Positions 33,251-45,059 of a stretch of DNA of 64,000 nucleotides are shown here, piece after piece. This DNA is from Triatoma infestans (Eukaryota; Arthropoda; Insecta; Hemiptera; Reduviidae): contig JAAEAF010000613.1 of assembly GCA_011037195.1 (NCBI GenBank), positions 62,001-126,000 on the forward strand, read 5' to 3'. The notes below the pieces were generated by a model. The model saw nothing but the letters and a program-made list of their open reading frames with translations. It did not search any database and had not been told where the DNA came from. The position numbers were made by a program, and so were the translations under genes. Positions within the stretch are counted from its first letter, which is position 1; every line of letters starts with the position of its first letter.

Positions 33251-33459
33251 GTCAGAGGCATCAATGTTTTGGATGTGGCAAAAGTTATAAGAATAAAGCT
33301 GGTCTTTATCAACATAGAAAACATGAATGTGGAAGAGAACCTAAATTTCTGTGCCCGTACTGCCCTTACAGAGCCAAACTTAAAGGAGCATTAAAGTCCC
33401 ATGTAGCTCTGAGGCATGTTGATAATATTAATGGACAAAACAACATCATTATGAATTGA
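33251..33459 (+). CDS. lola: lola-type terminal zinc-finger exon E20 (paralogue of E17)
   Basis: Encodes 69 residues after CTGTTTGTTTAG. Finger residues are C6, C9, H22, C27 and C35, C38, H51, H56. The first finger is identical to that of E17 over GQRHQCFGCGKSYKNKAGLY. The linker is GREPKFL and the tail VDNINGQNNIIMN has only a few changes from E17. The stop is TGA at 33457-33459. The near identity extends upstream into the intron, so the duplication is recent or kept alike by gene conversion. Confidence 0.88.
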
Positions 33460-34506
33460 TTGGATATTCGCTGTGATGTTTATATTTTTTTTATAGCGTT
33501 TTTGTTCTGTATTTTCATAATAGTGTATATATTTACTATGTTACATATATGTATGATAAATCATCATCATATATATGAATATGAATATGTGTCGTCGTTT
33601 TAATAAGTTTTTATTTTATATGTTGCTTGTAGTTTGGTTAATTGAACACAATGATTAGAATTATATTTTATATCCAATCTGAGTTTATTAATTTGCGCTT
33701 TATGATTAAAATCTACTATATAATGTAATTGGACAATTGAACAATACAATATTATAAAAGATATATATATATAACTTAAAGATTACAATTTTGCAAAATC
33801 AGGAAAATTTTGACTTCAAATAATTAGCTTTTAGTTACCAGCAAGCAAACAATAAAATAACCGCAAGTTTATATAAGAAAGAAAGGTTGGTTACCCATGA
33901 CATATTGTTTCATTCGAAATTGTGTGAACCTAAAGAAGTAAATCCTATCAGATTAATAATTTTAGAGCACAATAAATGTGTAGATAAGGTTATTCGTTAT
34001 TTTTCTTTACTTTACACTGATATGATGTTAATCGGATCAGAAAAACGCTTCTGATGCTTTCCAGCTCTGCGGAACCAACCAACCACCACAATATAAATAT
34101 ATCTTAAACAGATAGAGCTGTCAAATTTGTTAGAAGCTTCTTACTTCTTTATATTGTTCAAATCTTTTTTGGGAGAACTATGAGTTCTCTTAGCACTTTC
34201 TGAATAATATAAGCTGAACAGTTTCTTTGGAAATGATAATACAGCCTAATGTTTTTACCATAACAGCTTCTTGTTTAAGTAACCATTGGAATTGATTTTA
34301 TTTTTAGAAGCAATGTTTTTTTAGTAGAAAACTAAGAAAGCTACTTATGAATATAAGTTTGAAGTTGATAAGGGATAAGGAGTTCAAAATGTCAGAATAA
34401 AATACCTCAAAAATCTCATACAACTGTAAGGTATATATATCTATATACAAGTATTATTTTTAATCCTATTTTAATTATTAATAACTATTTCATTCAAATT
34501 TTGCAG
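33460..34506. other. E20-E21 interval
   Basis: A short family A fragment (TTCTGATGCTTTCCAGCTCT near 34050); nothing else. Confidence 0.55.
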
Positions 34507-34700
34507 TGTTCAAGCAATACAGATGTGATACCTGCTCAAAAACATACAAACAAGCCTCGACATTGCAACGTCATAAAAGGTATGAATGTGGTATGGAACC
34601 TCAGTTCCAATGTCCTCATTGTCCACATAAAACCAAAATAAAAAGTAACTTGCAAGCACACATAGCATTCAAGCATTTTAATTGTAAACAATTTTTGTAA
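34507..34700 (+). CDS. lola: lola-type terminal zinc-finger exon E21
   Basis: Encodes 64 residues after AATTTTGCAG. The overhang is TG, so the joined codon would be Val instead of the usual Asp, Gly or Glu. Finger 1 is C7-x2-C10-x12-H23-x4-C28, with a divergent core SKTYKQASTLQR. The linker is GMEPQFQ and finger 2 is C36-x2-C39-x12-H52-x4-H57, with CPHCPHKTK as in E1. The tail is FNCKQFL. The stop is TAA at 34698-34700, with AATAAA at 34843-34848. It is most like E1 in the first finger (YRCDTCSKTYK against FRCDVCLKTYK). Confidence 0.86.
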
Positions 34701-35745
34701 TTGCGGAATAGTGCAGTTTTAGTTCATATTTTTTTTAAAATGAAATGCTTTTGTTTAAATATTTTAACTTTGTAGTTTAAACTTGATTTCAGGATATTTA
34801 AATTTGAGGAAATTAAAACAATATTGTTGATATTTTAAACTGAATAAATATTATAAATCGGTCACAAGGTGTTTTATTTCTATCGCACAATACATCTAGT
34901 TTTCGTTTCTGTGATTTCGAGTTTAAAAATTTAGTATGTAGTTTCTTTAAACACTTTATGTGAGATTAAACTTGAAAGGAGTTTAAAAATTAATGTTATC
35001 TATTAAAAATGAACTATGCATTGTAATATTAAGCCATGTTGTATAATAAACTGTTTACAAATGTATAAAGACATGTAATAGGGTTAATAATAATAGGGAT
35101 TATTTTAACTGTAAGGATACCAAGAAGAAAATAATGAAGAGTTTTTACTACACTCGAAAAGTAATTCAAAATAAGTTTAAAAAATTCAATATATCTGCAA
35201 AAATAAAATAATAATTTGAAGTTATTTATTCCAAATCTATGAAAAATGGTTGGCTATTTGCATGTGGCATACTACAAAAAATCTGCGATGCTATATTACA
35301 GTATGGAATTGAGAAATCGTTATTATTACAATCTTAAATATGATGTGATTTTGTGTCCAGTCATAAGTGAACCAATTTTAATAAATTTTTACACTTGCAC
35401 ATTTTTCGAACATGTTCTCATCTTCAGGACTTGTGGACAAAATACAATTGATATGCAATTATGTGGCAGGATACATAAAGAAATGCTCATCGCTGGAGTG
35501 ACTCTAGCAAATGAAATATAGGCAGGCAAGTGACAAAATTTGTTAACATTTATTTCATTTACGTCAGAATTCCAAGATCATATCATATGCAGATTCCAAG
35601 ATCGAGGTAAGCAACTAATTAAAATCTTGAACTCAGAAGGTCTGTTATATAATATTTTTGTATAAAATATCTTTTAAATAATTTTGATTTATTTATTTTA
35701 TAAAATGCCCAATAGTTAAACTGATTTTAAGAAAACGATTTTCAG
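34701..35745. other. E21-E22 interval
   Basis: A 91-residue open reading at 35246 has no fingers or known motif; I see no exon. Confidence 0.5.
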
Positions 35746-35933
35746 GTACCAGACACGCTTGTCAATCTTGCAGTAAAAGTTATAAATATAAAGAGGGATT
35801 GTATTTACATCAACGATATGAATGCGGCAAGGATCCACAATTCCAATGTCCATACTGCACACATAGAGCTAAACACAAAGGCAATTTAAAAGCACATATT
35901 GCGACTAAACACACTAAAATTGAACAGACTTGA
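35746..35933 (+). CDS. lola: lola-type terminal zinc-finger exon E22
   Basis: Encodes 62 residues after CGATTTTCAG, read directly from the bases. Finger 1 is C6-x2-C9-x12-H22-x4-C27 (ACQSCSKSYKYK). The linker is GKDPQFQ and finger 2 is C35-x2-C38-x12-H51-x4-H56, with THRAKHKGNLKA. The tail is TKIEQT and the stop is TGA at 35931-35933. AATAAA at 36035-36040 follows about 100 bases later. From here rightwards the Asp form of the linker (GKDP) and a KGNLK helix become common, marking a second subfamily. Confidence 0.86.
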
Positions 35934-37115
35934 AGTTTTTCATAAAATTTTTTATATATCTTAAGACTGTGGATTATGATATCTATAATTACCAGTAGTA
36001 TATTGTGATCTATTTTACTGAATATTATTGTAATAATAAATTCATTAATTTATTTATAAGTCGTGTTTATTTATTTTTCCCTAATGAGTTTATTTAATTT
36101 TTTCTTACAAGGCCCTTTTATAAGCTTGATTTTAGATTTAGAAGTACAAATTCCAGATGAAGTGCTTAATTTCAAGAATGTTGCCATTTCGTCTAGTAGA
36201 AGCCAAAGTTACAAATTTATTACTCAACAAGGTAATTTTCATTGCTATAAAGCGTTGAAATAACTATTACCTAAAAGTACTTATATTTTTATAATTTTTT
36301 TACATAATACATTTTAAATTGAAAATTAGTCACATTTCACCCTTCCTTCCCCATATTTATGGTTTCCACTTTCCATAAAATTAGAACTAATCTTGGAGTT
36401 GCCATTCAATTATACATTCTTCAGAACAACTAATTCTCTAAAACTATGTGTGCTGAATAAATTTTTATTAACAAATGTAATTGTGTTATTTGAAAGAAGA
36501 AACAAAATAATCACAATTTATAATTCATCAATTTTTAGCAAATTTTTTTCAGTAGGTTCAATTTACTTGGGTTACTTTGTGTTTGTAATAATGGTGACGA
36601 TTTTATTATTATTACGAAGTTTACTTATTATTTTAGTTGTATATAATATTTTTTGGGGTTTTCATTTTTTGTTGTTTTGAAAGTACAAAATATCTGTAAT
36701 TAGATTACTGTTTCTCTTGTTTTATTTAAATCATGCAAAATATAATTTTGTTTTCAAAATCTTTAATATTTTATTATTCAAAGTATTAAATTCAATCTGT
36801 TTATGCTATTTAATATAATGTTTAAAATCAGTAAACAATGCTATTAGCAAGTAACTTAATCGAAATTCCTATTCTTTGGAGTTGCTTGAGAATGTCATAG
36901 CATTAATTTAATTTTTGCAAAAAGATTGAATTGCTGCACTCGTTAGGGATACCAAATACACTTAATTATGTAAGTGGTTAAATAATTAACTATTGCTAAA
37001 TCAAATGTAACAAAGTTTATTGACAAAATTTAGTTAATAATTTGATGAAATTACTAATATATTTTTAAATTTTTTAATAATTTTTTATTTCTTTTTTTTT
37101 GTTTTAACTTTACAG
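35934..37115. other. E22-E23 interval
   Basis: Short hydrophobic open readings typical of AT-rich DNA; nothing supported. Confidence 0.55.
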
Positions 37116-37327
37116 GAAACCATTTTGTTTGTCAAAAATGTAAAAAAAGCTATCGCTATCGGAGTGGTCTATGCAGCCATTTGAAGTTTGAATGTGAAAA
37201 ACAGCCACAGTTTAAATGTCCTTATTGTCCACATGAAGCATTTCTTAAAGGCAATTTAAAAAAACATATTTTATATAAGCATCTCTCTTTAGTTTGCCCA
37301 GATACAAAACATTCACAAAATGTTTAA
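37116..37327 (+). CDS. lola: lola-type terminal zinc-finger exon E23
   Basis: Encodes 70 residues after TTTACAG; the overhang is GA. Finger 1 is C6-x2-C9-x12-H22-x4-C27 (VCQKCKKSYRYR). The usual Gly after the last cysteine is Glu (CEKQPQFK). Finger 2 is C35-x2-C38-x12-H51-x4-H56 with PHEAFLKGNLKK. The tail of 14 residues carries Cys and His (LVCPDTKHSQNV). The stop is TAA at 37325-37327 and AATAAA is at 37363-37368. It was found by direct translation; no in-frame ATG precedes the fingers. Confidence 0.85.
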
Positions 37328-38215
37328 GACATGAATTCGATTTGTTGTAAATTTGTAGGCATAATAAATTTAAATTTTTTTGTGTTTTAAATTCCTCAAA
37401 AGAAATTTTATTTTCCGATGAATGTAATATTCATTGGAAATTAATGAATATGATGAACATAATGTTCATTATATATTGAATTGATGGTCGTTTTTGTTAA
37501 AGGAATTTAAATAGGCTATGTTTCTTTGATTAATCGGTGTTCTTCCATTACATTATAAACATCCAAGTAGTCTGCAATAAAATGTTTATGAAAGGAAAGG
37601 TAATTATTACTCTTGCATATTTTATCTATGTTCACCTATCTCTTCTTATGTTTGCGTTAATAATAATGTATTCAGCATGGCACTACTTCATGAACACATC
37701 TAATGCTAACAATGTATTTTCAGCTTTTTGATCTCTTTTCGCTAATAAGGAAATATTTCGATCGAACAGATTCCAAAATTGAGTACCCATTATGAGAAAA
37801 ATTTTGTTAATGTGGGTTACATAAACAGCGCTACTGAATGGTTTGTTTGTCCTATTTCTTTCTCCAAAACAGCTGAAACATTTTTCTATTAAGCTTGATA
37901 TTAATACGTACCTTTTAATTTTTATCTGAGAACTTTTTTTTTTTTTTAGAAAATTATTTAAGCTGTATTTAGTTAGGGGCTCTGAAAACAAACGAACCCC
38001 TGTGTATAGTTGTTTCAAACATACATGTGCAACCGTCTACTTAATTGAGGACAAAATACAATTTGTGTAATATATATCTTTTTTAAAAAAGTATTAATTT
38101 ATTGAATTTTGAAAAAATCGCAATAAGAGAAAGTTTTGTGAATGCCATACAGATTTTTTTTAAGCATTATATCACATAGATATAAAATAATTCTATTTCC
38201 TTATTAACGTTACAG
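37328..38215. other. E23-E24 interval
   Basis: A weak family C remnant; otherwise nothing. Confidence 0.5.
37735..38000. repeat. possible family C remnant
   Basis: TTTTCGCTAATAAGGAAATA and CAAAATTGAGTACCCATTAT are weak echoes of family C. Confidence 0.35.
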
Positions 38216-38418
38216 GTAATGTGTTCAATTGCCTTAAGTGTGGAAAAAATTATCTTTCCCCGGGTGGCCTACGCAATCATTTGGCATTCGAATGTGGAAA
38301 GGAACCGCAATTTAAATGCCGTTATTGTCCATATGAAGCTAAAATAAAAGGCAATTTTAAAAGACATATAATAAATAAACATCGATCCATGCTCTTCATG
38401 AATAAAGAGGATAAATAA
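38216..38418 (+). CDS. lola: lola-type terminal zinc-finger exon E24
   Basis: Encodes 67 residues after CGTTACAG. Finger 1 is C6-x2-C9-x12-H22-x4-C27, with GKNYLSPGGLRN, where Pro-Gly-Gly replaces the basic residues before the helix. The linker is GKEPQFK and finger 2 is C35-x2-C38-x12-H51-x4-H56 (CRYCPYEAKIKGNFKR). The tail RSMLFMNKEDK is charged. The stop is TAA at 38416-38418. Shared KxKGN(F/L)K(R/K)HIIN links it to E25, 600 bases downstream, suggesting an older tandem duplication. Confidence 0.87.
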
Positions 38419-39021
38419 CAAAAATTTGTAGATAACTAAAAAACAAGAAACTAGCGTGTATTTTTTGTAATTATTATTTCATAGATTTTCGTTTTAAAAA
38501 CTGTAAAAATGACATTACGTTGCAGCTTTTCTTTTAGTGTTTACATTAAAAATTGAATTTTATATTGATTATATAATTTAATTAAAATAATACTTTCTGC
38601 AATTTAATAATATCAATATTTTTCTACCACTAAAAAATAACTACCTAATTAAAATAACTTCGTTTTACATGAGAAGAAAAATTCCTTTTAAATGATTATA
38701 GAAGTCCAAAGCACTTGAGTGAATGCAAAAGACTGAATCATTACAATAATTATAGTTACATATATATAAAAACATAATCCTATTGTGATTACAAATTATA
38801 TAGAATAATATTTTAACATTTTGCACGAATGTTAACCCTAAACTCAAATAGAGTTGTATTACACCACCATTCCTGAACAAATGTTATACAGCAAAATGGA
38901 AAAGGTATTTTTAACTTTTTAATATATCTTTATATTTCCTTATTGAATGTTGATAATTTAAATTTAAATAACTTAATTTGTAATTTGATGAACGGTATTT
39001 TAGCTGTTTTTAATATTACAG
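38419..39021. other. E24-E25 interval
   Basis: AT-rich; nothing recognised. Confidence 0.6.
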
Positions 39022-39239
39022 GTTGCAACTATGATTGTCGTATTTGTGGAAAAAGATACAGTTCACAAGGAGCGCTCTACAATCATGTAAAATTTGTATG
39101 TGGCAAGGACCCGCAATTTATTTGCCCTTATTGTTCATATAGAGCAAAATTAAAGGGAAATTTAAAGAAACATATAATAAATATGCATCCTTTAGAGTTT
39201 GCTTCTAATAAATTTAATCCTAGTACTACAGAGGAGTAA
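39022..39239 (+). CDS. lola: lola-type terminal zinc-finger exon E25
   Basis: Encodes 72 residues after AATATTACAG. Finger 1 is C6-x2-C9-x12-H22-x4-C27 (YDCRICGKRYSSQ), with Val replacing the usual Glu before the last cysteine. The linker is GKDPQFI and finger 2 is C35-x2-C38-x12-H51-x4-H56. The tail of 16 residues ends STTEE, very like the TTTTEE end of E26. The stop is TAA at 39237-39239 and AATAAA is at 39292-39297. A 4-kb stretch rich in SINE remains follows. Confidence 0.87.
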
Positions 39240-39619
39240 TGAATAAATGGCAATGAAATATTGATTAAGTAATCTTATTGTATTATAAGTAAATAAATAT
39301 TAAAATTGTATACCTGTTTGCTCAAGTTTTTAAATTTATGATAATTGTTATGATTTCCTGAGCCCCATTCATAAAGTTTCCTAATTAACTTTGTTATTGT
39401 GTAATCTTTAATGTAATATTAAACGGTTCGTTTAATCAGACTCAATGTAGAGAATTTAGTTAAGGTAGACGTAGTTTCTGCAACTCCACCATAAATTGCA
39501 GTAACAAATTATAATAGCGGAACGTATTTAATAAAAATATTTACGTCTTAGTGACAAAGTATATTTTAATCTTGTGGTTCTCATAATTTTAGTAAAAAGT
39601 TATAACAACTTTTTGAATA

Positions 39620-39795
39620 TGACTTGTCCGCCTGAAACATAGACTTTTTTGGGGAGGATAAGTGCACTAAGATACATTATGCCCCTCACGCCGAGCATTC
39701 TCAGTTCACTGCAGGAATGGTCTGTAATTAAAGACAACATTGCCCTAGTGATAGGAGAGGCTATCTGAAACTCAAAGCTCAAAATACCAGGCAAT
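39620..39795 (-). mobile_element. degenerate SINE remnant
   Basis: GAGCATTCTCAGTTCACTGC, GTCTGTAATTAAAGACAACA and TTGCCCTAGTGATAGGAGAGG follow the reverse body order of the main SINE, with many changes. Confidence 0.6.
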
Positions 39796-40059
39796 TATAT
39801 TATACACATCACATAAATATTCAATATTTATGTGGATAAAAGATGAACTGAGAATAAAAGAATCTAACAAATGACCTTAGTAGCCCGTTCTTTACGACTT
39901 ATGTATCATTTAAAGTTCAAATATTTAACCATTTTTATTTTACAAAAATATAACGAGCTTAGAAAATATAAGTTCAATTACAGTTTAAAAACACTATTAA
40001 AGAAATAATCTGATTGATAAAAATGTTGTAGAACATAGAATTTTTTTGTTTTAATCCCC

Positions 40060-40175
40060 ACCAAATGTGACCCGCGGCCGTTAGTTTGCGACCGCCGCTG
40101 TAGAGGCTTCTAGGAAGAGAAAGGTAGCCTGCTGGACTCGTGCCTGGAATCACCGCGTACGAGTCCAGCACGCTA
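40060..40175 (-). mobile_element. SINE fragment (head and part of body)
   Basis: TGTAGAGGCTTCTAGGAAGA, GCTGGACTCGTGCCTGGAAT and CCAGCACGCTAGAAT give the complement of the SINE head. The 3' body is absent. Confidence 0.65.
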
Positions 40176-42917
40176 GAATTGAGGTAATCCCTTAGAAATG
40201 AGGTAATATTTTAAAATTTTGCACAATGTCAACCATTGACATTAGAGTACTTTTTTCGGTATTGCCAGTTTGAGTTTTTATAAAAAGTCTTTTCAAACGG
40301 TTATTTGTTTATTTTTAAATATATTCTTATTGAATAGATTTCGTAAATAAATTATTTTTATTATCCAAATAAAACTATGGCTAAAGTTAGCAGGGCTAGA
40401 GAATTTTTTTTAACTTTTAGTGAAGTTTATTGTCAGTTTTAACATTGTTATGTTGGAGTTCGTAAGAGAGAGGGTCTAGGAGTAGAGCAAATTCTTAAGG
40501 CCAAACTTAATCAGCTATTATTTAATATTCATTTAATTAAATAACATCTCATTTTCTACATAAAATCATAATTCTGAATTTTCCGTAATTAGAAATGTTA
40601 AATAAAATATTTTCTATTTATGCAAAAATCCAATCTATATTAATTCCAAAAGTAAAGAATTAGAAATTGGTTAGGTTTGCATTAAAAGTCCTATAATCTC
40701 ACTCACCTAAATCGTTAAAATCTTCGTATAATTTGTAAACCAATAGTTTAGACCAAAATTGACCAAATCCTTGACTGTTTTAGTTCTTGTTGAAATTTGG
40801 AGATTATTGTTTACCTCGGTAAGTCAAGTTAGCCGAAATTTTGTTATCACATTGCATTCAGTGGCAGTTGCCCTGGTTACAGAAAACCTTCCACCTAACC
40901 TGTTGAATTCAAGTCAACCTGTGTACAGATTGTAGATATTTGAGATGCTGTAGGTAAAGTTGGGGAAAATCTAAACGTATATTCGAGGTGAGGACCCTAA
41001 TGTTAATTTTTTATGTATAAATGAGAATATTGAAATCTTTTAGTTGGCGGGTTTTTTGTTTTGTGTTTCTTGATGGATTTTTGTAGCTGTATTATTCAAA
41101 GAATATCTAAACAAGTTGAAACCATAATTCAAAACAGAAGATTTCTTATCGTTGAAGGAAAAAGCAACAATTTCAAGGTATATTTCATGTTGATCTTCAA
41201 AAAAAAAGAAAAGCCTGATACGCGCATACTCGATATACCTCCAAGTCCTGGCTGTAAAAAGGCTGAAGATGTCTAACAGCTGATCACAAAAAGTAGGTGT
41301 CATTTTTTTATTTTAATTGTCCCGTAAATTTAGGGTTGGCCAAGTTTTACATAAAATTAAGAAGCAAAACAACAAAACATTCGATTTTGGTATACTGTTT
41401 TCTATACAGTTCTGGAAATAACGAAGAACTGCGCAGGTAGTTTTATAGTAATTTGGAGAACAGATATCCAGGTAATACCACAGCTATTTGTTGGAACAAA
41501 GTAAGTTTCAATTAATTCTCTTTCATAATTTAGGTTTTTTTCTTACTTGGTATTAATATAATCGGGTTTAATAGAGAAAGGCATCCACGTGGAAATTCTT
41601 GAAGAAAAAAATCCATTCACAAATTTGGTATCATCACAGTTTTATACCAATTTCCTAGCCGAAAAAGAATTTTACGCTTCGACAGTTAGTTATAAAACCT
41701 TATTTTTGGAGTGAGTACTTTATATACTATATATATTTTTTATTTTTTTAAGCACTACCAACTTGCCAAAGAAAATAACTAATCTATTTCAATTTTTTAG
41801 GTGGCAGATCAAACGAAGCTGATATTACCTATTTACATTTTCCTCGCCCAGTTTTGATTGGAAGACAAACTTTGTAAAAGTAACCATCTCTTCATTGAGA
41901 AAAATATCTTGCCAGTGTAGTAAATCAGATTAAATTTTTTACTGTGTTTTAGGGCCCTAATTCAAACTTTCTTTAAATAAGTGTTTTCGAACCACCATTA
42001 AAAGAAATTAGAATCATACAATATTTAAAATTAAAAAAGTGAAATCAGTTTGAAATGAACATTAACTAGAATATATTATAAAAAGTATATTAATTTGCAT
42101 TGGGAATTATTTCGGTGGAAGCATCAGTGTACAAGTGGAGGGATCAGTGATGAATAAGTTTGCTGATTAGTTAGTAAGTTACGAGACAATAATGGCACAG
42201 TAGATATATTCTATTGACTTAAAGCAAAATTCGAGAACACTATTTTAAAGCAAATCTGCTTAAAATATGTGATTTTTTGAACTAAAATGTTTTCATGAAA
42301 TATTTCTATTATGCACTTTCAACTCCGAACACTTGATGAACTTGAGAAATCTTTTGTATAAGGAATGGGCCAGAGATTGCAAAAAGAAGAAGAAGAGCTG
42401 ATCATTAATACTAAATTAAAATAAAAAGGAAGAAATTGAGGGAAAATTAAAACTATGTATTTTAAATAATTTCTATTAATTTATTCTCAGTTTAATATTG
42501 TATGCTCAATTTATTATTAATAAATATTTATTTAAAAGTCTTATTTTTCTTGTAAATTTCTTTATTATATTGATTTTTATTTTGAGAAAACAGCAATGCA
42601 ATCCACTACATCCACTTCAAGCTTTATCACAATTGCAATTGTATAAATCACTGCCCCAAAAGTCAAGATGTTTGGTTAGTCTAGCCATCGTGAGATAATT
42701 CAACAGATTCAATCAGATAGCTTAAGTCGAGTAATTCAATACTAAAAAGTGTATTGGATGTAGTGGGTTTGCAAGTAGAGACTTTAAAAAATATATGCAG
42801 GAAACAACCATCCTAGTGCATTATATTTATTCCACCATATGACTTTATTAAGTATCTCTTAACATCTTAAGTTTGATGAAGGTTTGGAGATGATTGTAAT
42901 CCTCTTTTTAAGGGAAG

Positions 42918-43150
42918 AGATTAGCTCAGTGGTAGTGCGCTGGAATAGTAACGCGGAGGTCCCGGGTTCGTATCTAGCATGCTACCCTTAGATTATGTCT
43001 TCCTAGGAGCCTCTACAGCTTACGGGTCCCGGTGATGGGCAGTGTTATCTGTTGCTGGAGAACACTGGTCGGAGGCTGGCAGTGCACTGAGGAGGCTCCA
43101 GAGGGGCACAGTAGATCTTTTGAGGTCGCAGTGTGACCCCTTAAAAAAAA
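42918..43150 (+). mobile_element. tRNA-derived SINE, forward copy upstream of E26
   Basis: A clear A box GATTAGCTCAGTGGTAGTGC and B box GGGTTCGTATC are followed by the shared body (TTCCTAGGAGCCTCTACAGC, GGTGATGGGCAGTGTTATCT, GGCAGTGCACTGAGGAGG) and an A-run. It ends about 150 bases before the E26 acceptor. Confidence 0.85.
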
Positions 43151-43299
43151 AAATCCCCTTTTTATGATTATTAACTTTCTCGTTATATTCCTTAAGTCAT
43201 ATTTCCAAAGACCACATTCCCTGATGTTTCCTGTTATATAAATAATTTTAATTTTTATACAAATAACCAAACTTTCAGAATTTATTTTATTTATTGCAG

Positions 43300-43547
43300 G
43301 TACTGCGAAATGTAGTTCATGCAATTGTAATGGTTGTGGCAAGAGATACATCTGTGATGGGTGTGGCAAAAGTTACGCTTCAGCTTGCGGATTGAAAACT
43401 CACACAAAATGGGAATGCGGCAAAGAACCAAATTTCAATTGTCCTCATTGTTCTTATAAAACTAAACGTAAAGGCAGCCTAAAAAGACACATGCTAACGC
43501 TACATAATCCAATGAAATTTGTAGAAACTACGACTACTGAAGAATAA
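43300..43547 (+). CDS. lola: lola-type terminal zinc-finger exon E26 with extra cysteine knuckle
   Basis: Encodes 82 residues, the longest exon, after TTATTGCAG. Before the ordinary finger 1 (C19-x2-C22-x12-H35-x4-C40) lies a Cys-rich lead-in with C5, C8, C10 and C13. NGCGKRYI repeats as DGCGKSYA, so the first knuckle has been duplicated internally by 27 bases. The linker is GKEPNFN and finger 2 is C48-x2-C51-x12-H64-x4-H69. The tail ends in an acidic TTTTEE. The stop is TAA at 43545-43547. A reading on the opposite strand here is a shadow. The lead-in cysteines might bind another zinc or be neutral; psi5 is a dead relative. Confidence 0.86.
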
Positions 43548-44196
43548 TAATATGGTACTAGGATTTAATATAATTTATTGTATGGTGCTGGGGAGATTTT
43601 TGATAATGGGACAGCAAGCATATACGTATGTAGGTGGTTAATTTAATTACTATATTAAATATGATAATATATTGTAATTATATATTACATATAAAAATAA
43701 TAGCATATATTTAAATAATATATAAAAAAATATATATTATTGAGTTCTTATAAGTATTTTATGTATTATATTTCTACCTAAAAATTAACCTGTCTAATAT
43801 TTTCGAAGTCTCTTTGGCTGCTTTTACAAATTCCCTGGAAAATGTTAATATCATTGATTAAAGTCATTAATTTTTTTTTGGAAATGTATAATTTATATTT
43901 ATATTTATATTATTAATATACCCCGGCCAAAAACACAAAGTATTGGTAATTTCTTTGAATGGTGATGAAATTTATGTTATTGTCTTTTCTGTCTCATTGC
44001 TTATCAACTTATTTTATTTATAATAAGAAAGCAATTCTATAAGCTTTATCATACTTTTTTTTTCACTGATGTAAAAAAAGTATTTCTTCCTGAACGCGAT
44101 ATTCGCAAAGACCATTTTATTATCAATTTTAACTAATAAGGTTTGCTAAAACATCAAGATATGAATAATGTTGTAAATTAAGTGATATGTATAGAC

Positions 44197-45059
44197 CAGG
44201 GGTTCTCAACAATTTAGGACCCTAAAGGGATCGATGAGTTTATAGATATCTATTTTAAATAAGGGCTAAAATACAGAGATAGATTTGTTAGTTAAAGATA
44301 AGTTCATAAAAACATTTATACAGTGTGAAAATGTCTAAATTATAAAAGAAATGTCTTAGGGAATTATAAAAAAACATGTCTGAAAATCAAGTTTTTTTTT
44401 CACAACTTTTCAGTTTCATTAACAAATACAAATTCTTTTGATATTTTTTTTTTTAAATTTATATGCGTGTCAACATTTGCTATCATTTGCGTCCGGAATT
44501 CTGCCGGCTTCCGGAACTGTTCTCTTGTCACACACAACATTGCCCATCACTGGACAGTGAACTGTGGAGGTTCCTATGAAGAGAAAATCTAAGGGCATAC
44601 CACGGCTGGACTCGAACCTGGATCTCCGCGTTGCCAGTACAGTCTTTGGAATTAAAGTTGTAAAAAAAAAATTGTATATTCACATATGATTCCTATAATA
44701 AACAACTTTAATTTAAAGATATAGTTTCTTCATAAATTAATTGAGTAAGGCAAATCGAATACTTCTCAGAAATCTTTTATCTCATGTATGTTTTGTGATC
44801 TTAAATATAATTGCTTTCATATTTTATTTAATTTTTTTGAAAAGTTAACTGTTTTTCTTTTTTTTTATAATAAATATGAAATTTCGTAAAAAAAAAAATT
44901 GTTTTTGAACATGTCCGGGTACACATTTCTCAACAGGTCTCTTTCTTCTTTTGCTCTTAGGAATGTGGTTTGATTAAAGTATTTACATCATTTATTGTAG
45001 GGGACGGTGCAAAAATTTCTAAAAGTGGGTTGATATATAAAAAAGGTTATGAACCCCTG
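44197..45059. mobile_element. non-autonomous hAT-like DNA transposon
   Basis: The left end CAGGGGTTCTCAAC and right end GTTATGAACCCCTG are inverted repeats of the kind found in hAT elements. An identical 8-bp target duplication GTATAGAC lies directly outside both ends (44189-44196 and 45060-45067). The 863-base interior has no transposase reading and includes a reverse SINE copy. It sits in the intron between E26 and E27. Confidence 0.88.
44490..44645 (-). mobile_element. SINE copy nested in the hAT element
   Basis: The body in reverse (TTCTGCCGGCTTCCGGAACT, CATTGCCCATCACTGGACAG, TTCCTATGAAGAGAAAATCT) is followed by the head complement GGCTGGACTCGAACCTGGAT. Its position inside the hAT ends means that it inserted into, or was carried by, that element. 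Confidence 0.75.

Larger units (their letters stand above)
39240..42917. other. E25-E26 interval
   Basis: Old SINE pieces at 39.6 and 40.1 kb. The rest, including 40.4-42.8 kb, is unassigned. Confidence 0.55.

Noticed and set aside
36063..36263. Open reading followed by a GGTAAT donor-like site, considered as an exon
   Set aside because: No fingers, no homologue that I recognise and a poor donor; chance is likelier.
43013..43369. 118-residue minus-strand reading
   Set aside because: Covers a SINE and the antisense of E26; no domain.
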